A stretch of DNA of 64,000 nt from Flavobacterium phragmitis (GTDB taxonomy: Bacteria > Bacteroidota > Bacteroidia > Flavobacteriales > Flavobacteriaceae), in NCBI RefSeq assembly GCF_900112575.1, contig NZ_FOMH01000016.1, forward strand, positions 62,001 through 126,000, in the 5' to 3' direction. The first letter of the stretch is position 1. Each line of letters begins with the position of its first letter. Below, in pieces: positions 18,915 to 28,572 of this stretch. A program made the position numbers and the translations under genes. The notes under the pieces were generated by a model, which did no database searches, was not told where the DNA came from, and saw nothing but the letters and a program-made list of their open reading frames with translations.

Positions 18915-19683
18915 TTTACAGGGCAAAACAGCCTTAATTACAGGAGCCACACATGGTTTAGGAATGGCTATGGCAGTTGGCCTAGCTCAGGCAGGTGCTG
19001 AATTAATTATAACAAATAACCTAAAAGAACCTTTGGATGCTGCTATTGAGCAGTATAAGGATTTAGGATTTAAAGCTTCAGGTTATGTGTTTGATGTCAC
19101 CGACGAAGTAGAAGCAGAGAAACAAGTGACCCTTATTGAGAAAAATCACGGTAAAATTGATATTTTGGTGAACAATGCCGGAATTATTCTAAGAGTATTA
19201 GCTCTAGATATGCCTATCGCCGATTTCAGAAAAGTGGTTGATGTAGATCTTATCGGTCCTTTTATCATGTCTAAGTTAGTGGCTAAAAACATGGTTGAAC
19301 GCCGCTCTGGGAAGATTATTAACATCTGCTCTATGATGAGTGAATTGGGGCGAGACAATGTAAGTGCTTATGCCTCAGCTAAAGGCGGACTTAAAATGCT
19401 AACCCGTAGTTTAGCAACAGAATGGGCTAAATATAATGTACAGGTTAATGCTATTGGTCCTGGATATTTTGCCACTTCACAAACAGCTCCAATTCGTGTA
19501 GATGGACATCCATTTAATGATTTTATCATCAGTCGTACACCTGCTGGACGTTGGGGAGAGCCTGAGGATCTTGCCGGTACTGCCGTATTCCTAGCCTCAG
19601 AAGCAAGCAATTTTATTAACGGACAAGTAATTTATGTAGATGGCGGTATACTGGCTACAATTGGTAAACCTTCAAACGAATAG
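18901..19683 (+). CDS. SDR dehydrogenase, gluconate 5-dehydrogenase/KduD-like
   Basis: I chose the ATG at 18901, which overlaps the MFS gene. The TTG at 18895 only adds 'MR'. The 260-residue classical SDR has 'TGATHGLG' for NAD(P) binding, 'NNAG', and the catalytic triad S144, Y157 and K161 ('YASAK'). 'PAGRWGEPEDLAG' is typical of the KduD/gluconate 5-dehydrogenase group. KduD reduces 3-deoxy-D-glycero-2,5-hexodiulosonate to 2-keto-3-deoxygluconate in unsaturated uronate breakdown, which suits the GH88 and lyases here. The isomerase KduI, KDG kinase and aldolase are not in the window. Confidence 0.82.
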   Translation: MNSFSLQGKTALITGATHGLGMAMAVGLAQAGAELIITNNLKEPLDAAIEQYKDLGFKASGYVFDVTDEVEAEKQVTLIEKNHGKIDILVNNAGIILRVLALDMPIADFRKVVDVDLIGPFIMSKLVAKNMVERRSGKIINICSMMSELGRDNVSAYASAKGGLKMLTRSLATEWAKYNVQVNAIGPGYFATSQTAPIRVDGHPFNDFIISRTPAGRWGEPEDLAGTAVFLASEASNFINGQVIYVDGGILATIGKPSNE

Positions 19684-19754
19684 ATTTCTTACCATGAAAT
19701 ATTTATTTGGGACTCAGATAAAAAGTTTGGTTAATTGTTAGCTGAGTTATTTAT

Positions 19755-19786
19755 TAGGCTGTTATCTTGTGTAGCAGCCTATTTTT
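19755..19786 (+). terminator. Intrinsic terminator after the SDR gene
   Basis: The arms TAGGCTG (19755-19761) and CAGCCTA (19775-19781) form a 7-bp stem followed by TTTTT. It separates the GH127-GH88-MFS-SDR operon from the heparinase-like gene. Confidence 0.7.
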
Positions 19787-19836
19787 ACAAATTTGCTACT
19801 GATATAGGTGGGCAAACAATTTCTTAAAATTGGAAA

Positions 19837-22119
19837 ATGAAGAAAATACTTTTAACGGCTTTTGTAATAGTTTCTAATCTATTATGGTCGCAAAAAATAC
19901 AGCACCCTGCATTATTGTTAACTTCGGAAAGAGTCAACTACGCAAAAAAAATGATGGATAGTGATCCAAAATTAAAGGAAGCATGGAAAATCATTAAAAA
20001 ACAAGCAGATGAAGCACTTTCTAAAAATGATTTGTTGAAGACCGATTATTTGGCTTTGGCTTATTTAATGTCTAATGATAAAAAATATGCCGAAAAAGCA
20101 AAAGAAATATTATTGAATTCAGTAAGAGGAAAACAATGGAGTAGTACCGATGAAATGATGTTGCGCAAACCCGCTTGGCGTGCAGATTTAGGATTTTCTC
20201 ATAAATGTCGCATTAGTGCTATTGCCTTTGACGGAATTTACAATACACTTTCAGAAGCAGAAAGAAAAGAAATTACTGAGGGCTTGTTCAATTATGGAGT
20301 CGTACCTGGTTTAGGTGATTGGTTTTTAGAACCAACCCGAATTCATTCGCTCAATTCTATGGGACACAATTGGTGGACATCTTGTGCCAGTATGTCTGCA
20401 TTGTTAGCATTAAGTATTGCAAACGAAGTACCTCAGGCAGCTACAGCAGCGGTAAAGTTTTATGAACAGTTACCAGAATGGTTTGCTTTTGCTGGTGATG
20501 AACTTCAAAATAAACCCAAAAGTTTCGATAAAAATGGAGGAATGTACGAAAGTATTAATTACGCCAATTTTGGTATATCAGAAGCTTTAGTATATATGCT
20601 GGCTTGGAAAAATGCCTACACCAATACTAAACCATTAGAAATACCAGAATTAAAAAATACGCCAGATTTTTTTATGTATTGCGCCTATCAGGGAGACAAT
20701 AAAATACAAAGCCTTAATTTTGGTGATAGCAGGGCAGAAATTACAGCAGAAAATGTAATGCTGCTTCTCTATGCTTTAGGTCAAAAAGAGGATAATATGT
20801 TATGGTACTTAAAGCAAACAGAAACGGGTAACAATAGGGAAGGACTTTATAGAAATACACCTTTAGGATTTTTATATTATCCGGATACTAATAAAGCTCC
20901 TAAAGAACCAAACCTAAAAAACTCGCAGTTATTTGCTGATTTTGGCTGGGCTACCTTACGAAACAGCTGGAAACCAGATGCAACAATGTTAGCTGTAAAA
21001 AGTGGACATACCTGGAATCATTCGCATGCTGATGCTAATTCATTTTTAGTGTACCATAAAGGTGAAAATCTTATTGCAGATGGTGGTCATTGCTGGTATC
21101 CAAATCCTGCTTACCGCGAATATTTTTTTCAAAGTCAGGCGCATAATGTAGTCTTGTTCAATGGAGAAGGTCAGCCTGCTAATCAGCAGTATGAAGGTTC
21201 TATGCTGGATGGTAAACTTACTAATTTGTTGGATGCTGGTACCATAAAATATGTTTTAGCCAATGCAACTGGTCCTACCTCTAATAATTTTATCCGCAAT
21301 TTTAGACATTTTTTATGGATGGATAATATCATTTATGTTGTCGATGATTTAAAAACCTACAAAGAAGGAAATTTCGAATGGCTATGGCATTTAGAAGGTG
21401 AAGTAAAAAAGAGTGGAGTAGATATTAATGTAAAACACAACGAAGCAGCGTTAACTATTCGTCCCATATATCCTGAATATATTACTCCTTCCAATTTTGT
21501 ACATGACTATCCAACCTTTTCACGTTTTGAAGAACGTAAAGCTCCTTCTGAAGATTTAAAAGGAGAAACGACCTATTATTCTGTTAAATCTCCAGTAGCA
21601 GCTAGAAAAATTAAGGGATTAACTGCGATTGTTCTAAAAGAAAAAGAAACTGATAAAATGCCCAAAATAGAGAAAATTGAAGGCAAGGATTGGATAGGAG
21701 TTCGTGTGCATAATAATGGTAAGATTACAGATATTATTATCAATCAATTAGCCGATGGTACTTTGATGCATTCCAATTCGTGGATATGGGCTGGTGGTTG
21801 GGAAACTGATGCATATATGTTTGCAGTAACTTATGATGAAAACAGTAAACCAGAAAATGTAGCAGAAATTTGTATAATATATGGCAGTGCACTTCGTCGT
21901 AACAACAAAGCCTATTTTGGTTCCTTATCAAAATTAAATGTGATTCAAAAATTAGAAAGAAATACAATGTCAGTCACTATCGATGGGCAACCTCTGATTA
22001 ATGTATCATTTTATACGCCTAAACAGCTTGATACTTTACTAGTGAATGGAGAAAAAACAACCTTTGATTTAAATAGTGAATATCTGAGTTTTAAATTGGA
22101 CAATCGTATTAAAAATTAA
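19837..22119 (+). CDS. Heparinase II/III-family polysaccharide lyase
   Basis: The 760-residue secreted protein has an N-terminal helical toroid (about 40-340) with 'MGHNWWTS' (H177, N178) in the usual substrate-groove position. A heparinase II/III-like beta-sandwich (about 370-600) contains 'HTWNHSHADANSF' (H391, H395, H397, D399), matching the family's metal- and active-site strand, and 'SQAHNVVLFNGEGQ'. A further 150-residue beta-domain closes the protein. These lyases split uronate glycosidic bonds (heparin, alginate, glucuronan, ulvan-type). The exact PL family cannot be fixed by eye. It lies between a terminator and modA, so it is likely a single-gene transcript, functionally part of the PUL. 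Confidence 0.82.
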   Translation: MKKILLTAFVIVSNLLWSQKIQHPALLLTSERVNYAKKMMDSDPKLKEAWKIIKKQADEALSKNDLLKTDYLALAYLMSNDKKYAEKAKEILLNSVRGKQWSSTDEMMLRKPAWRADLGFSHKCRISAIAFDGIYNTLSEAERKEITEGLFNYGVVPGLGDWFLEPTRIHSLNSMGHNWWTSCASMSALLALSIANEVPQAATAAVKFYEQLPEWFAFAGDELQNKPKSFDKNGGMYESINYANFGISEALVYMLAWKNAYTNTKPLEIPELKNTPDFFMYCAYQGDNKIQSLNFGDSRAEITAENVMLLLYALGQKEDNMLWYLKQTETGNNREGLYRNTPLGFLYYPDTNKAPKEPNLKNSQLFADFGWATLRNSWKPDATMLAVKSGHTWNHSHADANSFLVYHKGENLIADGGHCWYPNPAYREYFFQSQAHNVVLFNGEGQPANQQYEGSMLDGKLTNLLDAGTIKYVLANATGPTSNNFIRNFRHFLWMDNIIYVVDDLKTYKEGNFEWLWHLEGEVKKSGVDINVKHNEAALTIRPIYPEYITPSNFVHDYPTFSRFEERKAPSEDLKGETTYYSVKSPVAARKIKGLTAIVLKEKETDKMPKIEKIEGKDWIGVRVHNNGKITDIIINQLADGTLMHSNSWIWAGGWETDAYMFAVTYDENSKPENVAEICIIYGSALRRNNKAYFGSLSKLNVIQKLERNTMSVTIDGQPLINVSFYTPKQLDTLLVNGEKTTFDLNSEYLSFKLDNRIKN

Positions 22120-22202
22120 ATTATTAGCTGTACTTAAAAAATAAATTTTTATTCTCTCTCTTAGAACTCTTATTTTTACAAGAATAATGGAACTATTAAA
22201 GA

Positions 22203-22973
22203 ATGGGAACTACAAAAAAATATGTATTTAAGATAACAGCTTTTTTGTTATTTGGTTTTGGAACAATATATGGACAGCAAAAAGTTACAATTGTAGCGGC
22301 TGCCAATCTTAAAGTTGCTCTGGATTCGATAAATACCGTTTTTAAAATTCAAAATCCTGCTATAAATTCTCAAATTACTTATGGTGCCTCTGGAAAATTA
22401 TTTGAGCAGATTTCTAATAGTGCCCCTTTCGATTTATTCTTTTCAGCTGATATGGATTATCCGAAGAAATTAGAAGAAAAAAAGTTGACCGCTTCTAAAA
22501 TCAAAATGTATGCTACAGGAAAATTAGTAATCTGGAGCAAAAAAATAGACCCGAATAAAAGTAAGATGAACAGTCTCTTAAGCACCGATATTCGGAAAAT
22601 AGCTATTGGAAATCCGTCGACTGCTCCATATGGCGAGAAAGCTGTGGAAAGTTTGAAATTTTATAAAATATACGATAAGGTGAAAAGTAAACTTGTTTTT
22701 GGTGAAAACATTACTCAGGCGATTCAGTTTATTACGACTGGAAATGCAGATATTGGAATTACCGCCTTATCACTTGTCCTTACGCCGAATATGAAAAAAG
22801 AAGGTGGAAAATATTATAGTATTCCCAAGAATAGCTACACCGCTTTAGATCAGGGGTGTGTAATTTTGAAAAACGGAAAAGGAAATACAGCTGCTCTAAA
22901 ATTTTATAATTTTATATCTTCAAGACAAGCGACTGCGATTCTAAAATATTACGGATATGATACAGATTTATGA
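22203..22973 (+). CDS. modA: Molybdate ABC transporter, substrate-binding protein ModA
   Basis: The 256-residue protein has a signal peptide ending at 'IYGQ'. The ModA opening 'VTIVAAANLKVALDSI' and 'YGASGKLFEQI..GAPFDLF'-type segments supply the oxyanion-binding serines. 'IAIGNPSTAPYGEKAVESL' and 'ENITQAIQFITTGNADIG' complete the family pattern. It binds molybdate or tungstate in the periplasm. The stop codon overlaps the next gene's ATG as ATGA, showing translational coupling in a four-gene operon. Confidence 0.93.
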   Translation: MGTTKKYVFKITAFLLFGFGTIYGQQKVTIVAAANLKVALDSINTVFKIQNPAINSQITYGASGKLFEQISNSAPFDLFFSADMDYPKKLEEKKLTASKIKMYATGKLVIWSKKIDPNKSKMNSLLSTDIRKIAIGNPSTAPYGEKAVESLKFYKIYDKVKSKLVFGENITQAIQFITTGNADIGITALSLVLTPNMKKEGGKYYSIPKNSYTALDQGCVILKNGKGNTAALKFYNFISSRQATAILKYYGYDTDL

Positions 22974-23377
22974 TGAATATAATTAACGGAATCATAACAA
23001 ATATTGAATCGCATGAAGGAATGTCACTTATAAAAGTTAGGTCTAATGACGTTATATTTACTGCAATTGTTCTCGATACACCTGAAACTTCGGATTACTT
23101 AAAAATAGAAAATGATGTTAATGTTATTTTTAAAGAAACCGAAGTCATGATTTCTAAAGATCTAACGCCAAACATCAGTGTTCAAAATAAATTACATTGT
23201 GTTATTGAATCTATCCAAAATGGAGTGATTCTCAGCCAGATTAATCTTAGGTATGATCAGCAGATTATAAAATCTATTATTACAAGAAATGCCTGTGAAC
23301 AATTGGATTTAAAAGAAAAGGATACAGTATTGGCTTTAATAAAAACAAACGAAGTAAGCTTGTCTGCTCATGATTAA
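22970..23377 (+). CDS. TOBE-domain molybdate-binding protein
   Basis: The 135-residue cytosolic protein is made of two short beta-barrel TOBE-like halves, about residues 1-65 and 66-135. Each starts with a 'N.I.G.I' or 'NKLHCVIESI' strand. Such domains bind molybdate at their interface and serve as storage proteins (molbindins) or as the sensing part of ModC and ModE. It overlaps modA by four bases and modB by eight, so it is an integral part of the operon. It may supply the oxyanion-sensing function of the short ModC. Confidence 0.82.
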   Translation: MMNIINGIITNIESHEGMSLIKVRSNDVIFTAIVLDTPETSDYLKIENDVNVIFKETEVMISKDLTPNISVQNKLHCVIESIQNGVILSQINLRYDQQIIKSIITRNACEQLDLKEKDTVLALIKTNEVSLSAHD

Positions 23378-24044
23378 TCTAGAACCCTTATGGCTTACGG
23401 CAAAACTTGCTCTGATTACCACAATAATACTGTTTATTGTGGCGATTCCGCTTTGTTATTGGTTATCTTACACTAGATTTCGATTCAAAGCAGCTATTGA
23501 AGCCTTAATTAGCCTACCTTTAGTTTTACCTCCTTCAGTTTTAGGATTTTATCTTTTAATCGCTTTTAGTCCAGAAAATGCTTTCGGTAAATTTTTATCT
23601 GATTATTTTGATTTGAGACTGGTTTTTACATTTCAGGGATTAATTGTGGCATCTGTTTTATACAGTCTTCCATTTATGGTAAATCCTATTTTATCAGGAT
23701 TAAAAAATCTGCCTGTTGCATTGCAGGAAGCTTCTTTTACACTTGGAAAATCAAGACTTACAACCTTAACGAAAATTTTACTGCCCAATATCCGCACTTC
23801 AATACTAACAGGTATTATAATGACTTTTGCTCATACGATAGGTGAATTTGGTGTGGTTTTAATGGTTGGTGGCAGTATTCCTGAAGAAACCAAAGTAGTC
23901 TCTATTGCAATTTATGAGGAAGTAGAATCGATGAATTATCAAAATGCCAATATATATGCTGGAATTTTATTTCTATTCTCTTTTTCTGTTTTGTTGGCAG
24001 TACATTTAATCAATAATAAAACCAGAAACACCACAGTTTATTAA
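23370..24044 (+). CDS. modB: Molybdate ABC transporter, permease ModB
   Basis: The 224-residue integral membrane protein has about five to six hydrophobic segments. The ABC permease loop 'EASFTLGKSRLTTLTKILLP' (EAA motif) contacts ModC. 'LPLVLPPSVLGFYLL' and 'FAHTIGEFGVVLMVGG' are characteristic of ModB. The start overlaps the TOBE gene and the stop overlaps modC as TAATG. Confidence 0.93.
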   Translation: MINLEPLWLTAKLALITTIILFIVAIPLCYWLSYTRFRFKAAIEALISLPLVLPPSVLGFYLLIAFSPENAFGKFLSDYFDLRLVFTFQGLIVASVLYSLPFMVNPILSGLKNLPVALQEASFTLGKSRLTTLTKILLPNIRTSILTGIIMTFAHTIGEFGVVLMVGGSIPEETKVVSIAIYEEVESMNYQNANIYAGILFLFSFSVLLAVHLINNKTRNTTVY

Positions 24045-24916
24045 TGATACAGATTAAAGCTTATAAAATGCTGCATACAGCAGAAGGTGAATTACCGTTG
24101 GATATTTCTCTGACTATTGAAAAAGGTCAGTTTGTATCCATTTATGGAAATTCTGGAGCTGGAAAAACAACCATTCTCAGGATATTGGCTGGACTTACTC
24201 GTGCTGAAAATGGATACATTAAAGTTGGAAATGAAATTTGGGATGATTCTCAAAAAAAGTTTCATCTGCCGGTTCAAAAACGCTCTATTGGCTTTGTATT
24301 TCAAGATTTCGCCTTATTTCCGAACTTGACAGTAAAAGAAAATCTAAAGTTTGCATTATCTAAAAATGAGTCAGATGAAATGGTTGCTGAATTAATTGAA
24401 CTCATGGAATTACAGTCTCTTCAGGATAATAAACCACATCAATTATCAGGAGGACAAAAACAGCGTGTTGCTTTGGCTAGGGCAATTGTGCGTAAACCAG
24501 AAATTCTTTTGCTGGATGAACCTCTTTCTGCTTTAGACGATGAAATGCGTTTTAAGCTTCAAGATTACATTTTGAAAATTCATCAAAAATATCAGTTAAC
24601 GACTTTTATGATCAGTCATGTTATTGCTGAAATTTTTAAGCTCTCTGACAAAGTTATAGTTCTTGAAAAAGGAAAAATTGCCAAAGAAGGAACTCCAAAT
24701 TCAGTTTTTGCTGGGCAGAAATTAAGCAGTAAGTTCCAATTAACCGGCGAAATAATCAGCATTGCAAAAAGCGATATTTTATATATTATACAGGTATCTT
24801 CTGGAAATAATATCATAAAAGTAACCGCATTAGAAGAGGAAGCAAAAGATTTTAAAATAGGACAAAAAGTACTGCTGGCTTCAAAAGCATTTAATCCTAT
24901 AATTCAGATACTATAA
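24044..24916 (+). CDS. modC: Molybdate ABC transporter, ATPase ModC (short form)
   Basis: The 290-residue protein has Walker A 'GNSGAGKTT', the Q-loop, the signature 'LSGGQKQRVALARA', Walker B 'ILLLDEPLSALD' and the H-loop 'MISH'. After the nucleotide-binding domain comes only about 65 residues with one TOBE-like barrel ('GEIISIAKSDILYI'). Full-length ModC is about 350 residues. The missing half may be supplied by the separate TOBE protein in the operon, which is an inference. Confidence 0.92.
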   Translation: MIQIKAYKMLHTAEGELPLDISLTIEKGQFVSIYGNSGAGKTTILRILAGLTRAENGYIKVGNEIWDDSQKKFHLPVQKRSIGFVFQDFALFPNLTVKENLKFALSKNESDEMVAELIELMELQSLQDNKPHQLSGGQKQRVALARAIVRKPEILLLDEPLSALDDEMRFKLQDYILKIHQKYQLTTFMISHVIAEIFKLSDKVIVLEKGKIAKEGTPNSVFAGQKLSSKFQLTGEIISIAKSDILYIIQVSSGNNIIKVTALEEEAKDFKIGQKVLLASKAFNPIIQIL

Positions 24917-25457
24917 ACAATAATAATAAAAATCTACATTAAGGATGATTTCTGAAGTTACTTTAAAAAGAAATGAATCCATACTATTTTTTAGATCTTG
25001 AAAAAGAACAGTAATGAAAGTTAAATCTCATTATAAAGAGTTTATACTTTTTTTTGTGGCAGTAAGGCGTAATAATAATTTCTCTTAGAAAATTTCATCG
25101 AAGTTGTAGTCTTGGTAAGGTTTAAGTAAGTGCCACTAAAATAGGAAATTGTTTAATACAGTCTGGATTATTCTAACCTTAATTGTAATAAAGTTTACTG
25201 CTCCTTATATTTGGTTGATTGTTATCTGAATTATTCTGTAAAACTGTTAAAATGTTTAATTTAAGATAATATAGTATTGGCTTAGGATAAAATATGGTTG
25301 GATTAATTTGCTAATTGCCTCTAATTTTACAATTGTTAAAACATTCAATAAGCTAGGAATTATTGGCTATTTTTGATAAATGTGTATTTTACACGATTAG
25401 ATATGTTTTAAACTCTTCTAGTTTAAAGTTAAAACCAAAATATTAAATTTTTTGAAT
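24917..25457. other. Long intergenic region upstream of the second glycan cluster
   Basis: This is about 540 bp of AT-rich DNA with no credible gene or clear terminator for modC. It holds one good Bacteroidota promoter match (25183-25213) and a second isolated TAnnTTTG-like element, TATTTTTG at 25368-25375, without a properly spaced -33 TTG. It therefore probably acts as the leader and control region for the GH127/146 operon. Confidence 0.5.
25183..25213 (+). promoter_or_regulatory. Putative Bacteroidota-type promoter
   Basis: TTG at 25183-25185 is followed after 20 bases by TATATTTG at 25206-25213, matching the -33 TTG / -7 TAnnTTTG consensus of the primary sigma factor in Bacteroidota. It would give a leader of about 235 nt before the GH127/146 gene. 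Chance matches occur in AT-rich DNA. Confidence 0.35.
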
Positions 25458-28400
25458 ATGAAATTATCTAGACTATTACTATTTACATTGTTAAGTTTTG
25501 GCTATATACCCGCAACGGCTTTATGGGCACAAGGCGGAGATCAGATTCTGGACGGTATTGGCGAAACAGGATTGATTGCTCGTTATGTGTTTGATGGCGA
25601 TGTAAAAGATTGGTCTCGAAATAATCTGCATGGTAATATTTTAGATTCCAAAATGAAATTTGAAAATGATGCTCAATTTGGAAAAATACTTTCTTTAACA
25701 GCAGGCAGTAATAGTTATGTTACGATTCCAGGAAGTGTATTTGCAAACGAAGAATCTTTAAGTATTTCAGGATGGATTTATTTACTTTCTGATCAGCGAA
25801 ATCAGCATTTTTTTGATTTCGGAAAAAACAGCAAAACTCATTTTTTTGTTGCTCCGACTGGGAATAAAGAAAAAGGTAATTTGCAAACAGAAATTACTAC
25901 AGCAGGAGAAAAGTATAAGACTGATGGTCCTGTTTTAGAACTTAATAAATGGGTTCATTTGGTAGTTGTAATTGATATTCCATCAAAGTCTTTAAATACT
26001 TATGTTAATGGAGTTTTAACTGGAACAACTAAAATTGCAAAACTAAAACTAGATCAATTGTTTGATTCTAATACAGCTAAAAACAATGTTTTGCATATTG
26101 GGAAATCAATTTCGCCCGAATATCCTTATTTAAAAGCAAAATTACATGATTTTAGAATCTACAGAGTTCCATTAACAGAAAAACAGATAGGGAAAATTTA
26201 CTATAATTCTTTAAAAAGCGAAGCAGAAGAAGAGGAGCCAGAACAGCCAACAGGCGATCTGCCAAAATATCCTGCGGGAACACCTCAATTGTATAATCAA
26301 TATTTAACGGGCATTTTAGATATCAAAGTACAGACTGTAGTTGGCGATCTCCCTAGATTACCAGGAACTTTAAAAGGGATATATGCTAACGGAATTGAGG
26401 GCCCAGAAGTTAAAGTAATCTGGCCGGCACCGACCGATAACAGTTCTGTGCTAAAAGCGGGACAATATACTGTAACCGGAATAGTTTCAGGTACAGAATT
26501 AAAACCTAAAGCAGTTGTTACCGTTCAATCGGCAAAAGAAATTCCGACTCCAGAACTTAAACTGAAAGCATTTAATTTAGATGAAGTAACATTAAGCTCA
26601 GATTCTCATGGACATGACACAAAATTTATTGAGAATAGAGAGAAGTTCATCAAAACACTTGCAGCAACAAATCCTGATTCTTTCTTGTATATGTTTCGTA
26701 ATGCTTTCGGGCAAAAACAACCTGAAAATGCAGAAGCATTAGGGGTTTGGGATACACAGGATACCAAACTGCGAGGCCATGCAACAGGACATTATTTAAC
26801 AGCAATCGCGCAGGCATATGCAAGTACAGGATATGACGATGCGTTACACGAAGATTTCGCCAGAAAAATGAATTATCTGGTCGATACGCTTTATGATTTG
26901 GCTCAACTATCAGGAAAACCTCAAACAGCTGGAGGAGTTTCAGTATCAGATCCAACTGCGGTTCCTTTTGGACCAGGTAAAACAGCCTATGATTCTGATT
27001 TAAGTACAGAAGGAATTCGCACCGATTATTGGAATTGGGGAAAAGGTTTTATCAGTGCTTATCCGCCAGATCAATTTATAATGCTAGAAAAAGGCGCTAA
27101 TTATGGCGGACAGAAAACACAAATTTGGGCGCCCTATTATACTTTACATAAAATTTTGGCTGGTTTATTAGATGTTTACGAAGTAAGCGGTAATGAGAAA
27201 GCGCTCGAAATATCCAAAGGAATGGGGGATTGGGTGTATGCTAGAATGAAAAAATTGCCTAATGAAACGCTAATCAGCATGTGGAACAGATATATTGCTG
27301 GAGAATTTGGTGGAATGAATGAAGTGATGGCTCGCCTTTACCGAATCACAAATGAGAAACAATATTTGGAAGTAGCGCAGTTATTTGACAACATCAAAGT
27401 ATTTTACGGCGATGCAAAACATTCAAACGGATTAGCCAAAAACGTAGATACTTTCCGTGGCTTGCATGCCAATCAGCATATTCCGCAGATTGTGGGTGCG
27501 CTTGAAATGTATCACGATTCCAAAACACCTGATTATTATCGTATTGCTGATAATTTCTGGTATAAAACCACAAATGATTATATGTACAGTATTGGAGGTG
27601 TTGCCGGAGCAAGTAATCCTGCCAATGCGGAATGTTTTATCAGTCAGCCGTCAACAATTTATGAGAACGGATTCTCTGCTGGCGGGCAAAACGAAACTTG
27701 TGCGACTTATAATATGCTGAAGCTGACCAGCGGTTTATTCCTTTACGATCAGCGTGCGGAATATATGGATTATTACGAACGTGGTTTATACAATCATATT
27801 TTGGCTTCAGTAGCAGAAAACACACCTGCCAATACTTACCACGTTCCTTTACGACCAGGTTCAATAAAACAATTTGGTAATCCAAAAATGGACGGTTTTA
27901 CGTGCTGCAACGGAACTGCTTTGGAAAGCAGCACCAAATTGCAGAACTCCATTTATTTTAAAAGCTTAGACAATCAGGCTTTATATGTTAATCTATATGT
28001 ACCGTCAACGGTAAAATGGAAAGAAAAAAATGTCACGATAGAACAGACGACTTCTTTTCCAAATGAAGATCATACCCAGCTAACCATCAAAGGAGAAGGG
28101 AAATTTGATTTAAATGTTCGTGTACCACATTGGGCGACCAAAGGATTTTTTGTAAAAATAAATGGTAAAGAGGTCAAAGTAAAAGCGATTCCAGGCAGTT
28201 ATCTTACGTTGAATCGTAAATGGAAAGACGGAGACAAAATTGAATTGCGTATGCCGTTTCAATTTCATTTAGATCCTGTAATGGATCAGCAGAATATTGC
28301 CAGCTTATTTTACGGCCCAGTTTTATTGGCGGCACAGGAAACAGAACCGCTTAAAGAATGGCGAAAAATAACTTTAGATGCCAAAGATTTAAGCAAATCA

Positions 28401-28511
28401 ATAAAAGGCGATCCAGAGAAATTAGAATTTGTTGTTGACGGAATACCATTTAAACCATTTTACAATACATACGGACGTCATTCGGTTTATCTGGATGTTA
28501 CTTTGAAATAG
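25458..28511 (+). CDS. LamG-Ig-GH127/GH146 beta-L-arabinofuranosidase (1017 residues)
   Basis: The ATG at 25458 is preferred to the TTG at 25452. After a signal peptide ending at 'ALWAQ' comes a LamG/concanavalin domain (about 35-255), an acidic linker (EAEEEEPEQP), an Ig-like domain (about 275-365) and a DUF1680 catalytic part to the end. The zinc-thiolate site is complete: E746 and C748 in 'QNETCATYN', and C816-C817 in 'FTCCNG'. 'LRGHATGHYLTAIAQAYAST' is the conserved His helix. The extra domains make it more like GH146 or multidomain GH127 enzymes than the 645-residue paralogue at 14311. Release of beta-L-arabinofuranose is predicted, with LamG probably anchoring to glycan. It heads a five-gene cluster. 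Confidence 0.87.
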   Translation: MKLSRLLLFTLLSFGYIPATALWAQGGDQILDGIGETGLIARYVFDGDVKDWSRNNLHGNILDSKMKFENDAQFGKILSLTAGSNSYVTIPGSVFANEESLSISGWIYLLSDQRNQHFFDFGKNSKTHFFVAPTGNKEKGNLQTEITTAGEKYKTDGPVLELNKWVHLVVVIDIPSKSLNTYVNGVLTGTTKIAKLKLDQLFDSNTAKNNVLHIGKSISPEYPYLKAKLHDFRIYRVPLTEKQIGKIYYNSLKSEAEEEEPEQPTGDLPKYPAGTPQLYNQYLTGILDIKVQTVVGDLPRLPGTLKGIYANGIEGPEVKVIWPAPTDNSSVLKAGQYTVTGIVSGTELKPKAVVTVQSAKEIPTPELKLKAFNLDEVTLSSDSHGHDTKFIENREKFIKTLAATNPDSFLYMFRNAFGQKQPENAEALGVWDTQDTKLRGHATGHYLTAIAQAYASTGYDDALHEDFARKMNYLVDTLYDLAQLSGKPQTAGGVSVSDPTAVPFGPGKTAYDSDLSTEGIRTDYWNWGKGFISAYPPDQFIMLEKGANYGGQKTQIWAPYYTLHKILAGLLDVYEVSGNEKALEISKGMGDWVYARMKKLPNETLISMWNRYIAGEFGGMNEVMARLYRITNEKQYLEVAQLFDNIKVFYGDAKHSNGLAKNVDTFRGLHANQHIPQIVGALEMYHDSKTPDYYRIADNFWYKTTNDYMYSIGGVAGASNPANAECFISQPSTIYENGFSAGGQNETCATYNMLKLTSGLFLYDQRAEYMDYYERGLYNHILASVAENTPANTYHVPLRPGSIKQFGNPKMDGFTCCNGTALESSTKLQNSIYFKSLDNQALYVNLYVPSTVKWKEKNVTIEQTTSFPNEDHTQLTIKGEGKFDLNVRVPHWATKGFFVKINGKEVKVKAIPGSYLTLNRKWKDGDKIELRMPFQFHLDPVMDQQNIASLFYGPVLLAAQETEPLKEWRKITLDAKDLSKSIKGDPEKLEFVVDGIPFKPFYNTYGRHSVYLDVTLK

Positions 28512-28572
28512 ATTGAAATAAAAAACAAGACCCAAACCAAACAAAAAACAAACTAAACAAGCATAAACAAAG

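Noticed and set aside
25368..25375. TATTTTTG as promoter of the GH127/146 gene
   Set aside because: It matches TAnnTTTG, but the nearest upstream TTG is 32 bases away, too far for the usual 17-23 spacing.
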